A stretch of DNA of 64,000 bases from Leptospira haakeii (GTDB lineage Bacteria > Spirochaetota > Leptospiria > Leptospirales > Leptospiraceae), in assembly GCF_002812045.1 (NCBI RefSeq), contig NZ_NPEG01000011.1:61307-125306 (forward strand). Direction: 5' to 3'. Each line of letters starts with the position of its first letter. The stretch's first letter is position 1. The translations under genes were made by a program, and so were the position numbers. Of the stretch, positions 36,735 to 46,517 are shown piece by piece. The notes below the pieces were generated by a model. It made no database searches. It saw nothing but the letters and a program-made list of their open reading frames with translations, and had not been told where the DNA came from.

Positions 36735-37300
36735 TAAGAGCTGTTTTACAATTAGGGCTTTGGACTTTTGTATGCGGGATATTTTATCCGGTTCTTGTAT
36801 ATGGATTTGCTAAGTTTTCTTTTCCAAAGACAAGTTCAGGTTCTTTAGTTGAAATAGACGGAAAGGTAATCGGTTCTGAGTTACTCGCTCAGTCTTTTGA
36901 ATCTCCAGAATATTTTCACTGTAGACCTTCTGCAATCGGATATGATCCTTCTTCTTCTGGAGCTTCTAACCTTGGACCTACTAATTCTCAATTATATAAA
37001 AAGATAGAGGAAAGAAGATATTACTGGGTTGCAAGAGGAGGAGCTGAGCCTGTGCCTTCAGAACTTTTGCATTCTTCTGGAAGTGGATTAGATCCTCATT
37101 TAAGTCCGGAGGCAGTAAAATATCAAATTCCTTTGATTGCAAAAACAAAAGGAATTTCAGAAGATATATTGTTTCAATTGGTAGAAGGATCAATAGAACC
37201 TCCTGAATTGGGACTATTCGGTTCTTCCAAGATCAATATTTTAAAATTGAATCTAAAATTGAGATCTGTTTATACAGAAAAGAATATTCAGAAAAATTAA
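36731..37300 (+). CDS. kdpC: Potassium-transporting ATPase subunit C
   Basis: A 189-residue protein with one N-terminal membrane helix ([12 protein letters not shown]) and the periplasmic KdpC domain: [27 protein letters not shown], and a D-P-H-L-S-P-E-A segment. It supports complex assembly or K+ entry. Slightly shortened at the end compared with E. coli but all hallmarks are present. Confidence 0.95.
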   Translation: MIRAVLQLGLWTFVCGIFYPVLVYGFAKFSFPKTSSGSLVEIDGKVIGSELLAQSFESPEYFHCRPSAIGYDPSSSGASNLGPTNSQLYKKIEERRYYWVARGGAEPVPSELLHSSGSGLDPHLSPEAVKYQIPLIAKTKGISEDILFQLVEGSIEPPELGLFGSSKINILKLNLKLRSVYTEKNIQKN

Positions 37301-37308
37301 AGTTATAA

Positions 37309-39984
37309 GTGAGACCTGCAGAAGAAAATAGGCCTGATCCGGACGAATTGCTTTCTCGGATCGGAGGAGAAGGAACTAAGGCAAGAGGAAAATTGAAAAT
37401 TTTCTTCGGTATGGCCGCAGGTGTCGGCAAAACTTTTGAAATGCTCCGAGATGCTCAAAAAGCAAAATCAGAAGGAATAGATGTTTGGATCGGTTATTTA
37501 GAAACTCATAATAGAAAAGAAACTGAGGCTCAGGCGGAAGGTCTTTCTACAATCCCCAGAAAAAGATCCAAATACAAGTCTGTCGATTTGGAAGAAATGG
37601 ATCTGGATGCAATTCTAGAAAAAAAACCGGATCTGGTTCTGATTGATGAACTTGCTCATACGAATGTTCCAGGTTCTCGGCACCCTAAAAGATACCAGGA
37701 TGTTTTAGAGATCTTGGACCAAGGGATAAACGTTTATTCCACTTTGAATGTACAACATTTAGAAAGTAGGGCGGGTATAGTGGAGGAAATTTCAGGAGCT
37801 CCAGTTTCGGAAAGAGTTCCCGATTCTATTTTAGAAATTGCGGATGAAGTGGAATTGATCGACCTGGTCCCGGATGATCTGATTAAACGCCTGAAAGAAG
37901 GTAAGGTTTATCCTTCTGATAAAGTTCCGCTGGCGCTTCATTCATTTTTTAAGATACCAAATCTGACTGCACTTAGGGAACTTTCTTTAAATTTCACTTC
38001 TAAACTGGTGGATCGAGAGCTTTCTCGTTTAGAACCAACCAAGAATTCCAAACTATCAGATAAAATTTTAGTAGCGGTCTCTTCTTCTCCGCAAGCAGCC
38101 AATTTGATACGTTATGCAAAACGAATCGCATTCGGATTAAAATGTCCTTGGGTTGCAGTGCATGTCGATGACGGAAATGTATTATCTCCGGAAGAGAAAG
38201 CTCTCCTGAGAGAAAACTTAGGTCTTGCTAGAGAGTTGGGTGCGGAGATACTAAATTTTTCCGATAGAGACCCGGTTCTCGGGATCGTCCGAGCAATCAA
38301 TCGGGCCAAGGCGACTCATGTCGTAATAGGTAGAAGCGGCAAATCCAAACTTTCTAGGATTTTGAAAGGTGGTTCCTTTATAGATAAATTAAGCGAGCAG
38401 CCTGGAGATTTTCAAATACTTCTTGCTCCTACCGAAATTGCTAAAGAGAAACCTAAGTTCAGATTCGGATTTTTTACAAAAGGAACAAGATCCAAACCTA
38501 TCCAATACTTTTTTTCTTTCCTCGCGTTGCTTGGGATCACTTCATTTAATCTTTTATTGAATATTTTTGCAGGTTATTGGTCTGTCGGGCTTATATATCT
38601 GTTTTTTATAATGTTTGTGTCTTTGTTTGCAGGAAGAGGCCCCGTTTTGGTGACCGCTTCTTTGAGCGCAATCTTTTGGAACTTTCTATTCATCCCGCCT
38701 AAATTCACTTTTTATATCGAAAAAGTAGAAGATTGGATGATGTTCGGAACTTATTTTATACTAGCTTTAGTATTAGGGGTCCTCACTACAAGATTAAGAG
38801 ATCGTGAAGAAGCTCTTCAGACAGGAGAGGAAGCGCTCTCCGGTTTATATAGACTTTCAGTCGCATTGTCTAAAACTCATAGTATAGATGAAATTGCTTC
38901 CGTCGCGGTCGAAACGATAGGTAATACATTCCAATCTTCCGTTTTGATCTTACTTTCAGATCAGGATTCCTTACTTTCTAGTAATCCTCATCCTAAAAGT
39001 GGTTTTAAACCGGATATGAAAGAATCCGCCCTGGCTGCTTGGACTTTTCAAAATCGAAAACCATCCGGAAAAGATACGGATACCGTTCCAATGTCAAAAG
39101 GTTTATATCTTCCGTTACTCACTCCAGGTGGATGTTTTGGAGTGATTGGATTGGAGAGAGAGCATAAAGAGAGTTTGGAATTGGAAGAAGAGACTCTTTT
39201 ATTTTCCATGCTAAATCAAATTGCGCTGGCTTTGGAGAGGATACAATTACTCGGAATTCGTGCAAACGCGAAGTTGGTGGAGGAATCCGAAAAGTTTTAT
39301 TCTGCGTTATTTAATTCAGTCAGTCATGATTTTAGGACTCCTTTAACTGTAATCCGTGCCTCTTTAGATTTATTAGAAATAGGCGATGGAAAAAATGAAA
39401 AGGAGAAATCAGATTTATTTTCCGAGATCAGAATTGCCTATAAAAAGTTGGATCGATTAGTAGGAGACCTCCTGGATATGTCCAGGTTGGAATCCGGAAG
39501 ATTGATGTTGGACCTTCAATGGGAAGATCCTATAGATCTGATTAATGAAACGGTCCGGATTGCTGAACATGAAAAAGGAGAGCATACATTGTCGGTTCAG
39601 TCGGACGAAAGTATGCCGCTCGTTCGAATGGACAGAAGATTGATGATCCAAGTATTGATCCATCTTTTGCAGAATGCATTTTTACATACTGTAAAAAATA
39701 GTAAAGTGATCGTAAGGGCAAGCGTGCCCAAAGATCATCTTCTGTTAACTGTAGAAGATAACGGGGTTGGAATTCCTCCGGGGCAAGAGGAAAAAATTTT
39801 CGAGAAGTTCACTAAAATTTCCGGTTCCATGCAAGGGACAGGCCTTGGACTTTCTATCTGCAAAGGTCTTGTAGAAGCACAAGGTGGGAAAATCTGGGCG
39901 GAGAACAGACAAGAAGGTGGAGCAAGGTTTTTGATCCGAATTCCCGTCCTTACTTTCCCTCCGTTGGAGGATTCGATTGTCTAG
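37309..39984 (+). CDS. kdpD: KdpD osmosensitive K+ sensor histidine kinase
   Basis: An 891-residue sensor kinase from a GTG start. Order: KdpD N-terminal domain with Walker A G-M-A-A-G-V-G-K-T (34-42) and D-E-L-A-H-T-N-V-P-G; a universal-stress-type domain (~245-375); four membrane helices (DUF4118, ~395-500); a GAF-like region (~510-650); HisKA with H673 in S-H-D-F-R-T-P; and HATPase (D-N-G-V-G-I, G-T-G-L-G-L). It senses K+ limitation or turgor and phosphorylates KdpE. It overlaps kdpE by 8 nt. Confidence 0.96.
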   Translation: MRPAEENRPDPDELLSRIGGEGTKARGKLKIFFGMAAGVGKTFEMLRDAQKAKSEGIDVWIGYLETHNRKETEAQAEGLSTIPRKRSKYKSVDLEEMDLDAILEKKPDLVLIDELAHTNVPGSRHPKRYQDVLEILDQGINVYSTLNVQHLESRAGIVEEISGAPVSERVPDSILEIADEVELIDLVPDDLIKRLKEGKVYPSDKVPLALHSFFKIPNLTALRELSLNFTSKLVDRELSRLEPTKNSKLSDKILVAVSSSPQAANLIRYAKRIAFGLKCPWVAVHVDDGNVLSPEEKALLRENLGLARELGAEILNFSDRDPVLGIVRAINRAKATHVVIGRSGKSKLSRILKGGSFIDKLSEQPGDFQILLAPTEIAKEKPKFRFGFFTKGTRSKPIQYFFSFLALLGITSFNLLLNIFAGYWSVGLIYLFFIMFVSLFAGRGPVLVTASLSAIFWNFLFIPPKFTFYIEKVEDWMMFGTYFILALVLGVLTTRLRDREEALQTGEEALSGLYRLSVALSKTHSIDEIASVAVETIGNTFQSSVLILLSDQDSLLSSNPHPKSGFKPDMKESALAAWTFQNRKPSGKDTDTVPMSKGLYLPLLTPGGCFGVIGLEREHKESLELEEETLLFSMLNQIALALERIQLLGIRANAKLVEESEKFYSALFNSVSHDFRTPLTVIRASLDLLEIGDGKNEKEKSDLFSEIRIAYKKLDRLVGDLLDMSRLESGRLMLDLQWEDPIDLINETVRIAEHEKGEHTLSVQSDESMPLVRMDRRLMIQVLIHLLQNAFLHTVKNSKVIVRASVPKDHLLLTVEDNGVGIPPGQEEKIFEKFTKISGSMQGTGLGLSICKGLVEAQGGKIWAENRQEGGARFLIRIPVLTFPPLEDSIV

Positions 39985-40666
39985 TCCAATCATTATGATT
40001 ATAGATGATGAGATCCAGATCCGTCGATTGGTCCGAGTCGCTCTTGAAAAAGAGGGTTATAAAGTAGAAGAAGCGATCTCAGTTGATGATGCATTATCAA
40101 AAGTTTATATGGTTCGTCCAGATTCCATCATTTTGGATCTTGGTTTACCTGAAAAAGGTGGAGAAGAATTCTTAAAAAAGATCAGAGAGTCCGGTTCTAA
40201 GATCCCGGTATTAGTTTTAAGCGTTAGAGATTCCGAAAAAGATAAAATCTTTTTATTAGATAGTGGTGCGGACGATTATCTTACCAAACCTTTCGGAGTA
40301 GGAGAATTACTTGCAAGGATTAGAGTATTATTAAGGCACTCTTCTCCGGAAAAAACGGACGTTAAAGTAAAGATCGGACTTTTGGAATTGGATTTTGGGA
40401 CCAGAAAAGTTTTGAAAGAAGGTAAAGAAGTCCGCCTTACACCTACCGAGTATTCGTTTCTAAAATTATTAGCCACTTACCCCGGAAAAATCGTGACTCA
40501 AACCCAAATCTTAAAAGAACTATGGGGTCCGAATCAGATGGCAGAATCAGGTTATTTAAGAGTGTATGTAAACCAGATCCGCAAAAAAATAGAAAGAGAT
40601 CCGAGTAATCCTGAAATTCTGATCACTGAACCAGGGGTCGGATACTTTTTGAAAACGGACTCTTAA
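39977..40666 (+). CDS. kdpE: KdpE response regulator
   Basis: A 229-residue OmpR-class regulator: receiver with acidic D10/D11, phospho-acceptor D54 (I-I-L-D-L-G-L-P), Lys in Y-L-T-K-P-F, then a winged-helix DNA-binding domain (L-T-P-T-E-Y-S-F-L). The start is a TTG overlapping the kdpD stop, implying coupled translation; an ATG six codons on is less likely because it would cut the first receiver strand. It should activate kdp transcription. Its stop overlaps the convergent antiporter's stop by 4 nt. Confidence 0.95.
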   Translation: MSSPIIMIIDDEIQIRRLVRVALEKEGYKVEEAISVDDALSKVYMVRPDSIILDLGLPEKGGEEFLKKIRESGSKIPVLVLSVRDSEKDKIFLLDSGADDYLTKPFGVGELLARIRVLLRHSSPEKTDVKVKIGLLELDFGTRKVLKEGKEVRLTPTEYSFLKLLATYPGKIVTQTQILKELWGPNQMAESGYLRVYVNQIRKKIERDPSNPEILITEPGVGYFLKTDS

Positions 40667-42822
40667 TCTTTATAACGTACTAAGAAGAGTCCCGAACCGT
40701 CTGAAAGTTCCCAATTCCTAAATTCGGTCTCTTCTTCCCAGGTTTCTAAGTCGCAGATCACTAAGTCTGCTTCAGAAAGTATTTGCGGATTCTCTCCCTT
40801 TAGGATTATGATCTTTTCTTTTTTAAGAAGATTTCTTTCTTTTTGAGAAAATTGAGGTACTTTACCTCTTGGATCCCAAATGGAAAGTTTGGCTCCTATC
40901 TTTTTAGCCATTGCTAAAGCGAAACTTAATAGTTTTACATCTTTATCGGAATAAACTGCTAAGATAAAACGATCTAATTCCTTTAATTTTTCCGCGACTA
41001 AGATACCCGCGTTTGTTTCCGATTCGGAGAGAAGCGTTCTGATCTTACCGCCTAATACATCATCGCTGAATAAGGATTTGGCCCCTCCAGTCAGGAATAT
41101 ATTATAATTTCCTGATTGGATCGTTTTGAGTATATCTCTTGTGACATTGTCAGAAGGTTTATATAGAGTTTTCAGCTTGATCCCAAGTTCTTTAGAAAGT
41201 TTGAATAAAGGTTCGAAACTTTTTTTCTCGTATTTTTGAGCGGTTTTGCCTGAAATCCAGGAATCCGGAGTAAGGTGGAGCGCAGTCACTTCTTTTGATT
41301 TGTTTCCGTTTTGGAATAATCCAGAAGCAAGTCTTAATAGGTCTACACCTCTGGAATGTAATGCGAATGCGAGTAGTATACCTTCTTCTCTTTTGTCTTT
41401 TACAACTGAGAAAATTCTTTCTATTAAATTTAAACTCGGACCGGTCATATAAGTCGTGACCAATGCCATGAGCACCATCATAGAGAATATATGAGCGGAT
41501 AATACGCCTATATCGTAACCAATATTGAGGACGATCAATTCCATGAGTCCTCTTGTGTTCATTAGCGCACCCAAGGATAAGGAATCTTTCCAGCTATTTC
41601 CGGAGGCTCGTGCAGCGATTGCACTTCCTGCAAATTTACCTACAATGGCAACCGTAAGCACCATTGCAAAGTCCCACCACAAATTACCTTGGTTCAATAA
41701 TCCGATCTGTGTTCTGATTCCGGTTAACGCGAAGAATAAAGGAAGAAAAATAGCGGTACTTAAGTCTTCTACCTTTTCAGCAAGAAGTGTCCTAAGTTTG
41801 GGTTTGTCAGGCATAACAACGCCGGCTAAAAAAGCGCCAAACAATGCGTGTATTCCGATGGATTCAGTAATCCAAGCGGATGCGATCGGGAAAAGTAAAA
41901 ACAGAGCCACTGCCATTTTGGTGAATGCTTCTCTGTTTGTGAAAATTCCTCCTGCTCTATGCATCGCAGGTTGTACAACCTTCCACATTATAATAACGTA
42001 AATGATTGCCAGGATTATGGTAAATAATGCGGCTAAAAGCCCTCCTGCTTGTACAAGAGCGATCACTACTGCAAGTAAACACCAAGCGGTTAAATCGTCT
42101 GAAGCAGCACAGGTAAGTGCAAGTCCGCCTAGTTTTGTTTTCGTAAGTCCTCTTTCCTGAACAATTCGAGCAAGAACAGGAAAGGCTGTAATACTCATGC
42201 CTATCCCCATAAACAAAGAGAAAGAGAGAAATGTTACCTCAGGAGGAGCTAATGTTTTATAAATAGAAAGTGCTAAGATCGCTCCGAGTAAGAAAGGAAG
42301 AAGAATGCTCGCATGAGAGATCAATATAGCAGAGTCTGCCTGGTTTCTGAGGAACTTTAGATCCAATTCCATTCCGACTACGAACATGAAGAATACCAAG
42401 CCGATCTGGCTTAATAGTTGTAAGGAACTTAAGGAAACTTTGGGAAATAAGAATTGATACTGTTCCGGGAATAATAACCCGAATAGGGATGGACCTAATA
42501 ATATACCTGCAAGTATCTCCCCGACTACGAATGGTTGTCTTACAAGAACTGCAAGTTTACCCATTACTCGAGTAGCGGCTATTACGACCCCGATTTGTAA
42601 TAATAGGAGTGGAAGAGGTTCATGGAAACCTTTCCAAAGTTTTGCCCCGGCTTTTTTCCAAACATCTATAGTATCTTCTGTGGGCTCGACCGAAGTAGAA
42701 GAACTTGCTTCGACGATAGCAACTTTACCTATTTCTAATGACTTGCCTTGTTTCGCTATGAATAGAAAGGCTCCTAAAGAAAATACTAATAGGGTAATGT
42801 AGAAAATTGCGTTTCGTTTCAT
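40663..42822 (-). CDS. CPA2-type cation:proton antiporter with C-terminal stress-type domain
   Basis: A 719-residue protein: an N-terminal signal/anchor and linker (~1-65), a CPA2 antiporter domain of about 12 helices (~70-460) containing A-A-S-D-D-L-T-A-W with the ion-binding Asp pair, and a cytosolic C-terminal region (~470-719) resembling USP-like regulatory domains. CPA2 proteins exchange K+ or Na+ for protons. It meets kdpE tail to tail, so K+ uptake and possible K+ efflux genes are neighbours on opposite strands. Ion specificity is inferred from context only. Confidence 0.85.
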   Translation of the reverse strand: MKRNAIFYITLLVFSLGAFLFIAKQGKSLEIGKVAIVEASSSTSVEPTEDTIDVWKKAGAKLWKGFHEPLPLLLLQIGVVIAATRVMGKLAVLVRQPFVVGEILAGILLGPSLFGLLFPEQYQFLFPKVSLSSLQLLSQIGLVFFMFVVGMELDLKFLRNQADSAILISHASILLPFLLGAILALSIYKTLAPPEVTFLSFSLFMGIGMSITAFPVLARIVQERGLTKTKLGGLALTCAASDDLTAWCLLAVVIALVQAGGLLAALFTIILAIIYVIIMWKVVQPAMHRAGGIFTNREAFTKMAVALFLLFPIASAWITESIGIHALFGAFLAGVVMPDKPKLRTLLAEKVEDLSTAIFLPLFFALTGIRTQIGLLNQGNLWWDFAMVLTVAIVGKFAGSAIAARASGNSWKDSLSLGALMNTRGLMELIVLNIGYDIGVLSAHIFSMMVLMALVTTYMTGPSLNLIERIFSVVKDKREEGILLAFALHSRGVDLLRLASGLFQNGNKSKEVTALHLTPDSWISGKTAQKYEKKSFEPLFKLSKELGIKLKTLYKPSDNVTRDILKTIQSGNYNIFLTGGAKSLFSDDVLGGKIRTLLSESETNAGILVAEKLKELDRFILAVYSDKDVKLLSFALAMAKKIGAKLSIWDPRGKVPQFSQKERNLLKKEKIIILKGENPQILSEADLVICDLETWEEETEFRNWELSDGSGLFLVRYKD

Positions 42823-42847
42823 CCTTAGAATCAGAAACCCTCGGAAT

Positions 42848-42861
42848 GTTGGAGTTCCTCC
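42848..42861. repeat. Copy of GTnGGA-RY-TCCnnC palindrome
   Basis: GTTGGAGTTCCTCC in the 77-nt gap upstream of the antiporter gene, matching the palindrome family found elsewhere in the window. Confidence 0.45.
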
Positions 42862-42899
42862 ATACTACAAAAATGGAAAGAATGAGAAAAGAATAATAC

Positions 42900-43769
42900 T
42901 TAGTTTGAAGAAGAGAAATATTTTTCCCAAAACCCTTTTTCTCTCAGATATTCCATGCCAAACTTTGCAGCCTCTAAGGGAGAAAGGGTTTCGGATTCAC
43001 TCTCTATCCTAGATAAAAATAAATAAGATCGTTTTGGGTCTTTCCAAAAGAACCAATACCAAGAGACTGATCTTCCTTGGGCATATCCTGTTGCAGAATC
43101 AGAGTAAAAACCGGAGTAGTTCCCAAAGTGCCCATCTAATCTATGGATGCCTGTTGGATTTTTGATTTCTCCCGGATTTCTTTCCAGCCCTTCTAATACC
43201 GAGTTTAGGTTTTTCTTTCTAACCTCTAACTCTCCGTTGAATAATTTCCATAAGAATAAATAGAATTCTTCGGCTGTCCAAGAATATCCTCCATCCATCC
43301 AAAAGGATCTAGAAGGTTCGAATGGAACGGATGTAGGAAGTCCAACAGAAGATAACCAGGTCCTAAGTTTAGTAGTGCCGGTATCCGTCCAGATTTTCTG
43401 AAAATACCAAACTGTGGAACTTTCTAAAGAAGACTTCAGGTTCTGTTCCTTTTGCCATCTGATATATGGAAATTTGGTTTTGTCCCAAGGGAAATATCCA
43501 TGAGGATCTTTTAATGTTCCTAATTCCAATGCCGCCAGAGCAAGCACAGGTTGAAATACATACATAGATGGAGAACTTTTTTTGCAGTTATCTTCTCCCA
43601 CTTTTAAAAGTGTACCTTCTTCCATTTCCGCCAGGAATAAGCAGACTTTTCTGTCGGAGAGATTGAGTTCTTCCTTTTGTATGGCCAAAGATTCCGTCCC
43701 TGTTTTTACAGAGCAGGAGAGAAGAAGGACCACAAAAGAAAAACGGAATATTTGCCTTATGAAAACCAT
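42900..43769 (-). CDS. Lipoprotein with class D beta-lactamase fold, active site degenerate
   Basis: A 289-residue lipoprotein (signal ending L-L-S-C, C19). Residues ~65-190 follow the class D beta-lactamase/BlaR transpeptidase pattern: L-E-L-G...F-P-W-D, L-K-S-S-L-E-S-S-T-V-W-Y-F-Q (S118-x-V120 kept), then S-F-W-M-D-G-G-Y-S-W-T-A-E-E-F-Y-L-F-L. The S-x-x-K motif lacks its lysine (S68-M-Y-V), the Y-G-N motif is missing, and K-T-G appears as A-T-G near residue 227. It is therefore probably not hydrolytic; it may bind peptidoglycan or a ligand. ATG 43769 is chosen because it starts a proper signal; it overlaps the upstream gene by 13 nt. Confidence 0.7.
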   Translation of the reverse strand: MVFIRQIFRFSFVVLLLSCSVKTGTESLAIQKEELNLSDRKVCLFLAEMEEGTLLKVGEDNCKKSSPSMYVFQPVLALAALELGTLKDPHGYFPWDKTKFPYIRWQKEQNLKSSLESSTVWYFQKIWTDTGTTKLRTWLSSVGLPTSVPFEPSRSFWMDGGYSWTAEEFYLFLWKLFNGELEVRKKNLNSVLEGLERNPGEIKNPTGIHRLDGHFGNYSGFYSDSATGYAQGRSVSWYWFFWKDPKRSYLFLSRIESESETLSPLEAAKFGMEYLREKGFWEKYFSSSN

Positions 43770-44263
43770 GCGTAAATCGTAAGATAAATAACGAAAAGTG
43801 AAAGTGGGATGTAGAACATCAGGAAAATTTTTCCGATCCTTCTCCAATCCGTAACCGTATATTTTTTTACGAACTCGATCATTTGCTCCTGATCCATGGA
43901 GTATAACTCACTCGAATCATTCCAGCCGAAGATATTTCCTGCGAGTCTGCCTATTATTTCTTCTTTATAGGCTTGTATGATTTCCCAGGCTTCTTCTTTT
44001 TCAGCGTGGTTAGCCGAGAGAAGTTGCAGAAAAACTTTAGGGACCAAGAAAACTCTTCCAATCATTAAACTGGAAACTCTTGTAAATAATCCTAAAAAGA
44101 ACATTGCTGAGAAGAGTGGATTTTCTCTTTTGAACCAGAATACGATTCCAAGACTTATCACGTAAGCTCCGTATCCAATATATATTCCTGCGAGTTCGAA
44201 TCTCCGATTCGTTTTTTTCTCTTTTAAAAATTCTTCGTAAAGATGGGAGGATGCTACTTTCAT
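43757..44263 (-). CDS. Hypothetical membrane protein
   Basis: A 168-residue protein with about three membrane segments: two near residues 26-65 and one at the C-terminal end (I-F-L-M-F-Y-I-P-L-S-L-F). Between them lies a charged helical region (A-E-K-E-E-A-W-E-I...). No family is recognised. Its 3' end overlaps the beta-lactamase-fold lipoprotein gene by 13 nt, so the two are co-expressed and perhaps co-localised. Confidence 0.7.
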   Translation of the reverse strand: MKVASSHLYEEFLKEKKTNRRFELAGIYIGYGAYVISLGIVFWFKRENPLFSAMFFLGLFTRVSSLMIGRVFLVPKVFLQLLSANHAEKEEAWEIIQAYKEEIIGRLAGNIFGWNDSSELYSMDQEQMIEFVKKYTVTDWRRIGKIFLMFYIPLSLFVIYLTIYAWFS

Positions 44264-44367
44264 TCTCTTGGCGATCCGAGCTTGGACTTATCTAAAATTC
44301 CGGATCTGAATGCTACGATTTTTGGATTCGGCAGGGAGACAAGTATTTCTGATCTCACTTCCGCCAT
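44260..44367 (-). CDS. Possible 35-residue small protein coupled to the membrane protein gene
   Basis: An ATG at 44367, preceded by AGAGAGGA very close to it, opens 35 codons whose TGA overlaps the next ATG (ATGA). The arrangement is typical of coupled genes, but the peptide has no recognisable domain and the ribosome site is tight, so it may be chance. Confidence 0.3.
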   Translation of the reverse strand: MAEVRSEILVSLPNPKIVAFRSGILDKSKLGSPRE

Positions 44368-44457
44368 TCCTCTCTTATGTCTCAGGCAAGATTATAAAAA
44401 GCAAAACTGAAAATCGCACCTTCTTCCGAAAATAAGAAAAAAGAAAAGGCGGAACGG

Positions 44458-45609
44458 ATGAGCGGCGCAGTTCGTAAAAAAGAAAGAAAGATACTCACCG
44501 GTGAATTTTGGACATCTAAACAAAGGCAGTCTCATCCAATCCATTATGTGGTTAGTTACAGAGCTTCCTTTAAGCCTGAATTGCCCGCCTTCTTCATTGG
44601 AAAATATTTAGAGAATCGAAAAGGGATAGTATTCGATCCTTTCGGTGGAAGAGGGACCACTGCGGTCCAAGCAAACTTAGAAGGTTATGCTGCTATCCAT
44701 AATGATATCAGTCCAATGTCCTTATTTTTGGCGAAGTCCAGACAAACTGTACCTTCTATCGAAAAACTGGAAAGGGCGCTTGATTCTCTCAATCTGAACT
44801 CCAAGATCCGGGAAGAAAAAGAAGACGAGGGTCTTTTACATTTTTATCATAAAGATACTTTAAAAGAGATCAAGAACCTTAAAAAGATCCTTTCTGATTC
44901 GGATTCTCCTGAACTTAGATATTTGGGTCTAACTGCATTATCCAGGCTTCACGGCCATAGTAACGGATTCTTTTCTGTCTATAGTTTTCCTCAGATCTCT
45001 ATTCCTCCTTCGGCTCAAAAAAGAAATAATGAGAAAAGAGGAGTTGTCCCTGATTATAGAGAGATCAAGCCAAGGATCCTTCAGAAGATGAGAAGGGATC
45101 TGAAAGAATTACTTACTCCTTTTTATCATGAGTTTTCCTCCAGAAACGAATACACCAATCATTCTTCCTTAGATCTTTTTGGTTTAGAAGATGATTCAGT
45201 GGATCTCGTAGTGACCAGCCCTCCATTTTTGGACAAGGTAAATTACGAAGAGGACAATTGGCTTCGATATTGGTTTCTAGATATAGAACTGGAGAAGGAC
45301 CAGAAACCAAGTATATTCGCAACTCTTGCCGGTTGGTGTGAATTTATCCAAGGAACTTTGTCGGAACTTTCTAGAGTGGTAAAACCCGGTGGAACGGTGG
45401 TCATGGAAGTGGGAGAAGTTCGAAAAGGTAAAACAGTCTTCAATCTGGATGAATACGTAATCAAATGTGCGGAATCTACGGGACTTGTCTGGGAAAATAC
45501 GTACATCAATGACCAGAAGTTCACGAAACTTGCAAATTGTTGGAATGTTTCGAATAATGAGAAGGGAACCAACTCCAACCGCTGTGTGGTTTTCCGTAAC
45601 CTGAAGTAG
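44458..45609 (+). CDS. Orphan DNA methyltransferase (N4/N6 class, TSPPF)
   Basis: A 383-residue protein with SAM-binding motif [10 protein letters not shown] (~59-68) followed much later by the catalytic T-S-P-P-F (253-257), and a C-terminal [13 protein letters not shown] strand. The SPPF form is commoner in N4-cytosine enzymes. Motif I precedes motif IV, unlike the common beta-class order, so the G-x-G-T-T motif and target region are rearranged. No restriction endonuclease is adjacent; it may mark DNA for regulation, or could modify another nucleic acid. Confidence 0.78.
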   Translation: MSGAVRKKERKILTGEFWTSKQRQSHPIHYVVSYRASFKPELPAFFIGKYLENRKGIVFDPFGGRGTTAVQANLEGYAAIHNDISPMSLFLAKSRQTVPSIEKLERALDSLNLNSKIREEKEDEGLLHFYHKDTLKEIKNLKKILSDSDSPELRYLGLTALSRLHGHSNGFFSVYSFPQISIPPSAQKRNNEKRGVVPDYREIKPRILQKMRRDLKELLTPFYHEFSSRNEYTNHSSLDLFGLEDDSVDLVVTSPPFLDKVNYEEDNWLRYWFLDIELEKDQKPSIFATLAGWCEFIQGTLSELSRVVKPGGTVVMEVGEVRKGKTVFNLDEYVIKCAESTGLVWENTYINDQKFTKLANCWNVSNNEKGTNSNRCVVFRNLK

Positions 45610-45714
45610 AAGCGCACTTCCGAAAAACCGGTATTTTGTCTCAAAAATCCCTAATATCCCCTGTGGATTTTTTGGGAATGGCCGATAGGTTAAGGGATCG
45701 AGGTATAAACTCAA

Positions 45715-46512
45715 ATGATGCGTTCCCTTTGGACTGCCGCGACCGGAATGATCGCTCAGCAATTTCATATAGATACAATTTCCAACAACTTGGCAAACGT
45801 GAATACCACCGGTTTTAAAAAGAACCGTGCGGATTTTGAGGACTTAGTTTACCAACATATGGTTTTGGCAGGAACACCTGCTACTTCCGTGAGTGAAATC
45901 CCCACAGGTGTGAATGTGGGTCACGGGGTGAGGGCGGCTGCTTCTCAGAAATTATTCGAGATCGGTTCCTTTCAGGCGACCGGTAATAAGTTGGACCTTG
46001 CGATCACAAGCGAGATGGGATTTTTCAAGATCCAAATGCCTGATGGCAGTTTTGCATTCACTCGTGACGGTTCTTATAAGATTGATTCAAACCAACAAGT
46101 AGTAACATCTAACGGTTATTTGTTGGAGCCACCTCTTATTCTTCCTGAGGGAGCGATCCTAAATACTCTAATGATCTCCGAGCAGGGAGAAGTTACGGTA
46201 AAGATCGGAGCGGATATCCGTCCTACCGTGATCGGTCAGGTGGAACTTTATCGTTTCGTGAACCCTGCGGGTCTTCAGGCAATCGGTAAAAACTTATTCC
46301 AAGAGACTGTTGCTTCCGGCCCTGAAATTCCTGGGACTCCTGGTATGGAAGGTTTCGGAAACGTACTTCAGGGATTCTTGGAGATGTCTAACGTAAAAAT
46401 CGTAGAAGAGATGGTGAATATGATCGTGGCTCAAAGAGCTTACGAATCTAACTCTAAAGCTATCCAGACTTCGGATAACATGTTATCTACTGCGATCGGA
46501 CTTAAACGTTAA
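45715..46512 (+). CDS. flgG: Flagellar distal rod protein FlgG
   Basis: A 265-residue rod protein with the canonical start M-M-R-S-L-W-T-A-A-T-G-M, the N-terminal [16 protein letters not shown] motif, and the C-terminal E-M-V-N-M-I-V-A-Q-R-A-Y-E-S-N-S-K motif ending in T-A-I-G-L-K-R. It builds the distal rod of the periplasmic flagellum. GAGGT lies ten bases before the first ATG. First gene of flgG-A-H-I-J. Confidence 0.95.
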   Translation: MMRSLWTAATGMIAQQFHIDTISNNLANVNTTGFKKNRADFEDLVYQHMVLAGTPATSVSEIPTGVNVGHGVRAAASQKLFEIGSFQATGNKLDLAITSEMGFFKIQMPDGSFAFTRDGSYKIDSNQQVVTSNGYLLEPPLILPEGAILNTLMISEQGEVTVKIGADIRPTVIGQVELYRFVNPAGLQAIGKNLFQETVASGPEIPGTPGMEGFGNVLQGFLEMSNVKIVEEMVNMIVAQRAYESNSKAIQTSDNMLSTAIGLKR

Positions 46513-46517
46513 TTAGT

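Noticed and set aside
41525..42001. 158-codon plus-strand frame inside the antiporter gene
   Set aside because: Its translation is low-complexity and unlike any family, while the opposite strand encodes a clear CPA2 protein.
45681..45688. GCCGATAG upstream of flgG resembling the -10 of a sigma-28 promoter
   Set aside because: No TAAA-type -35 element stands at the right distance (the bases there read TGTG), so it is not claimed as a promoter.
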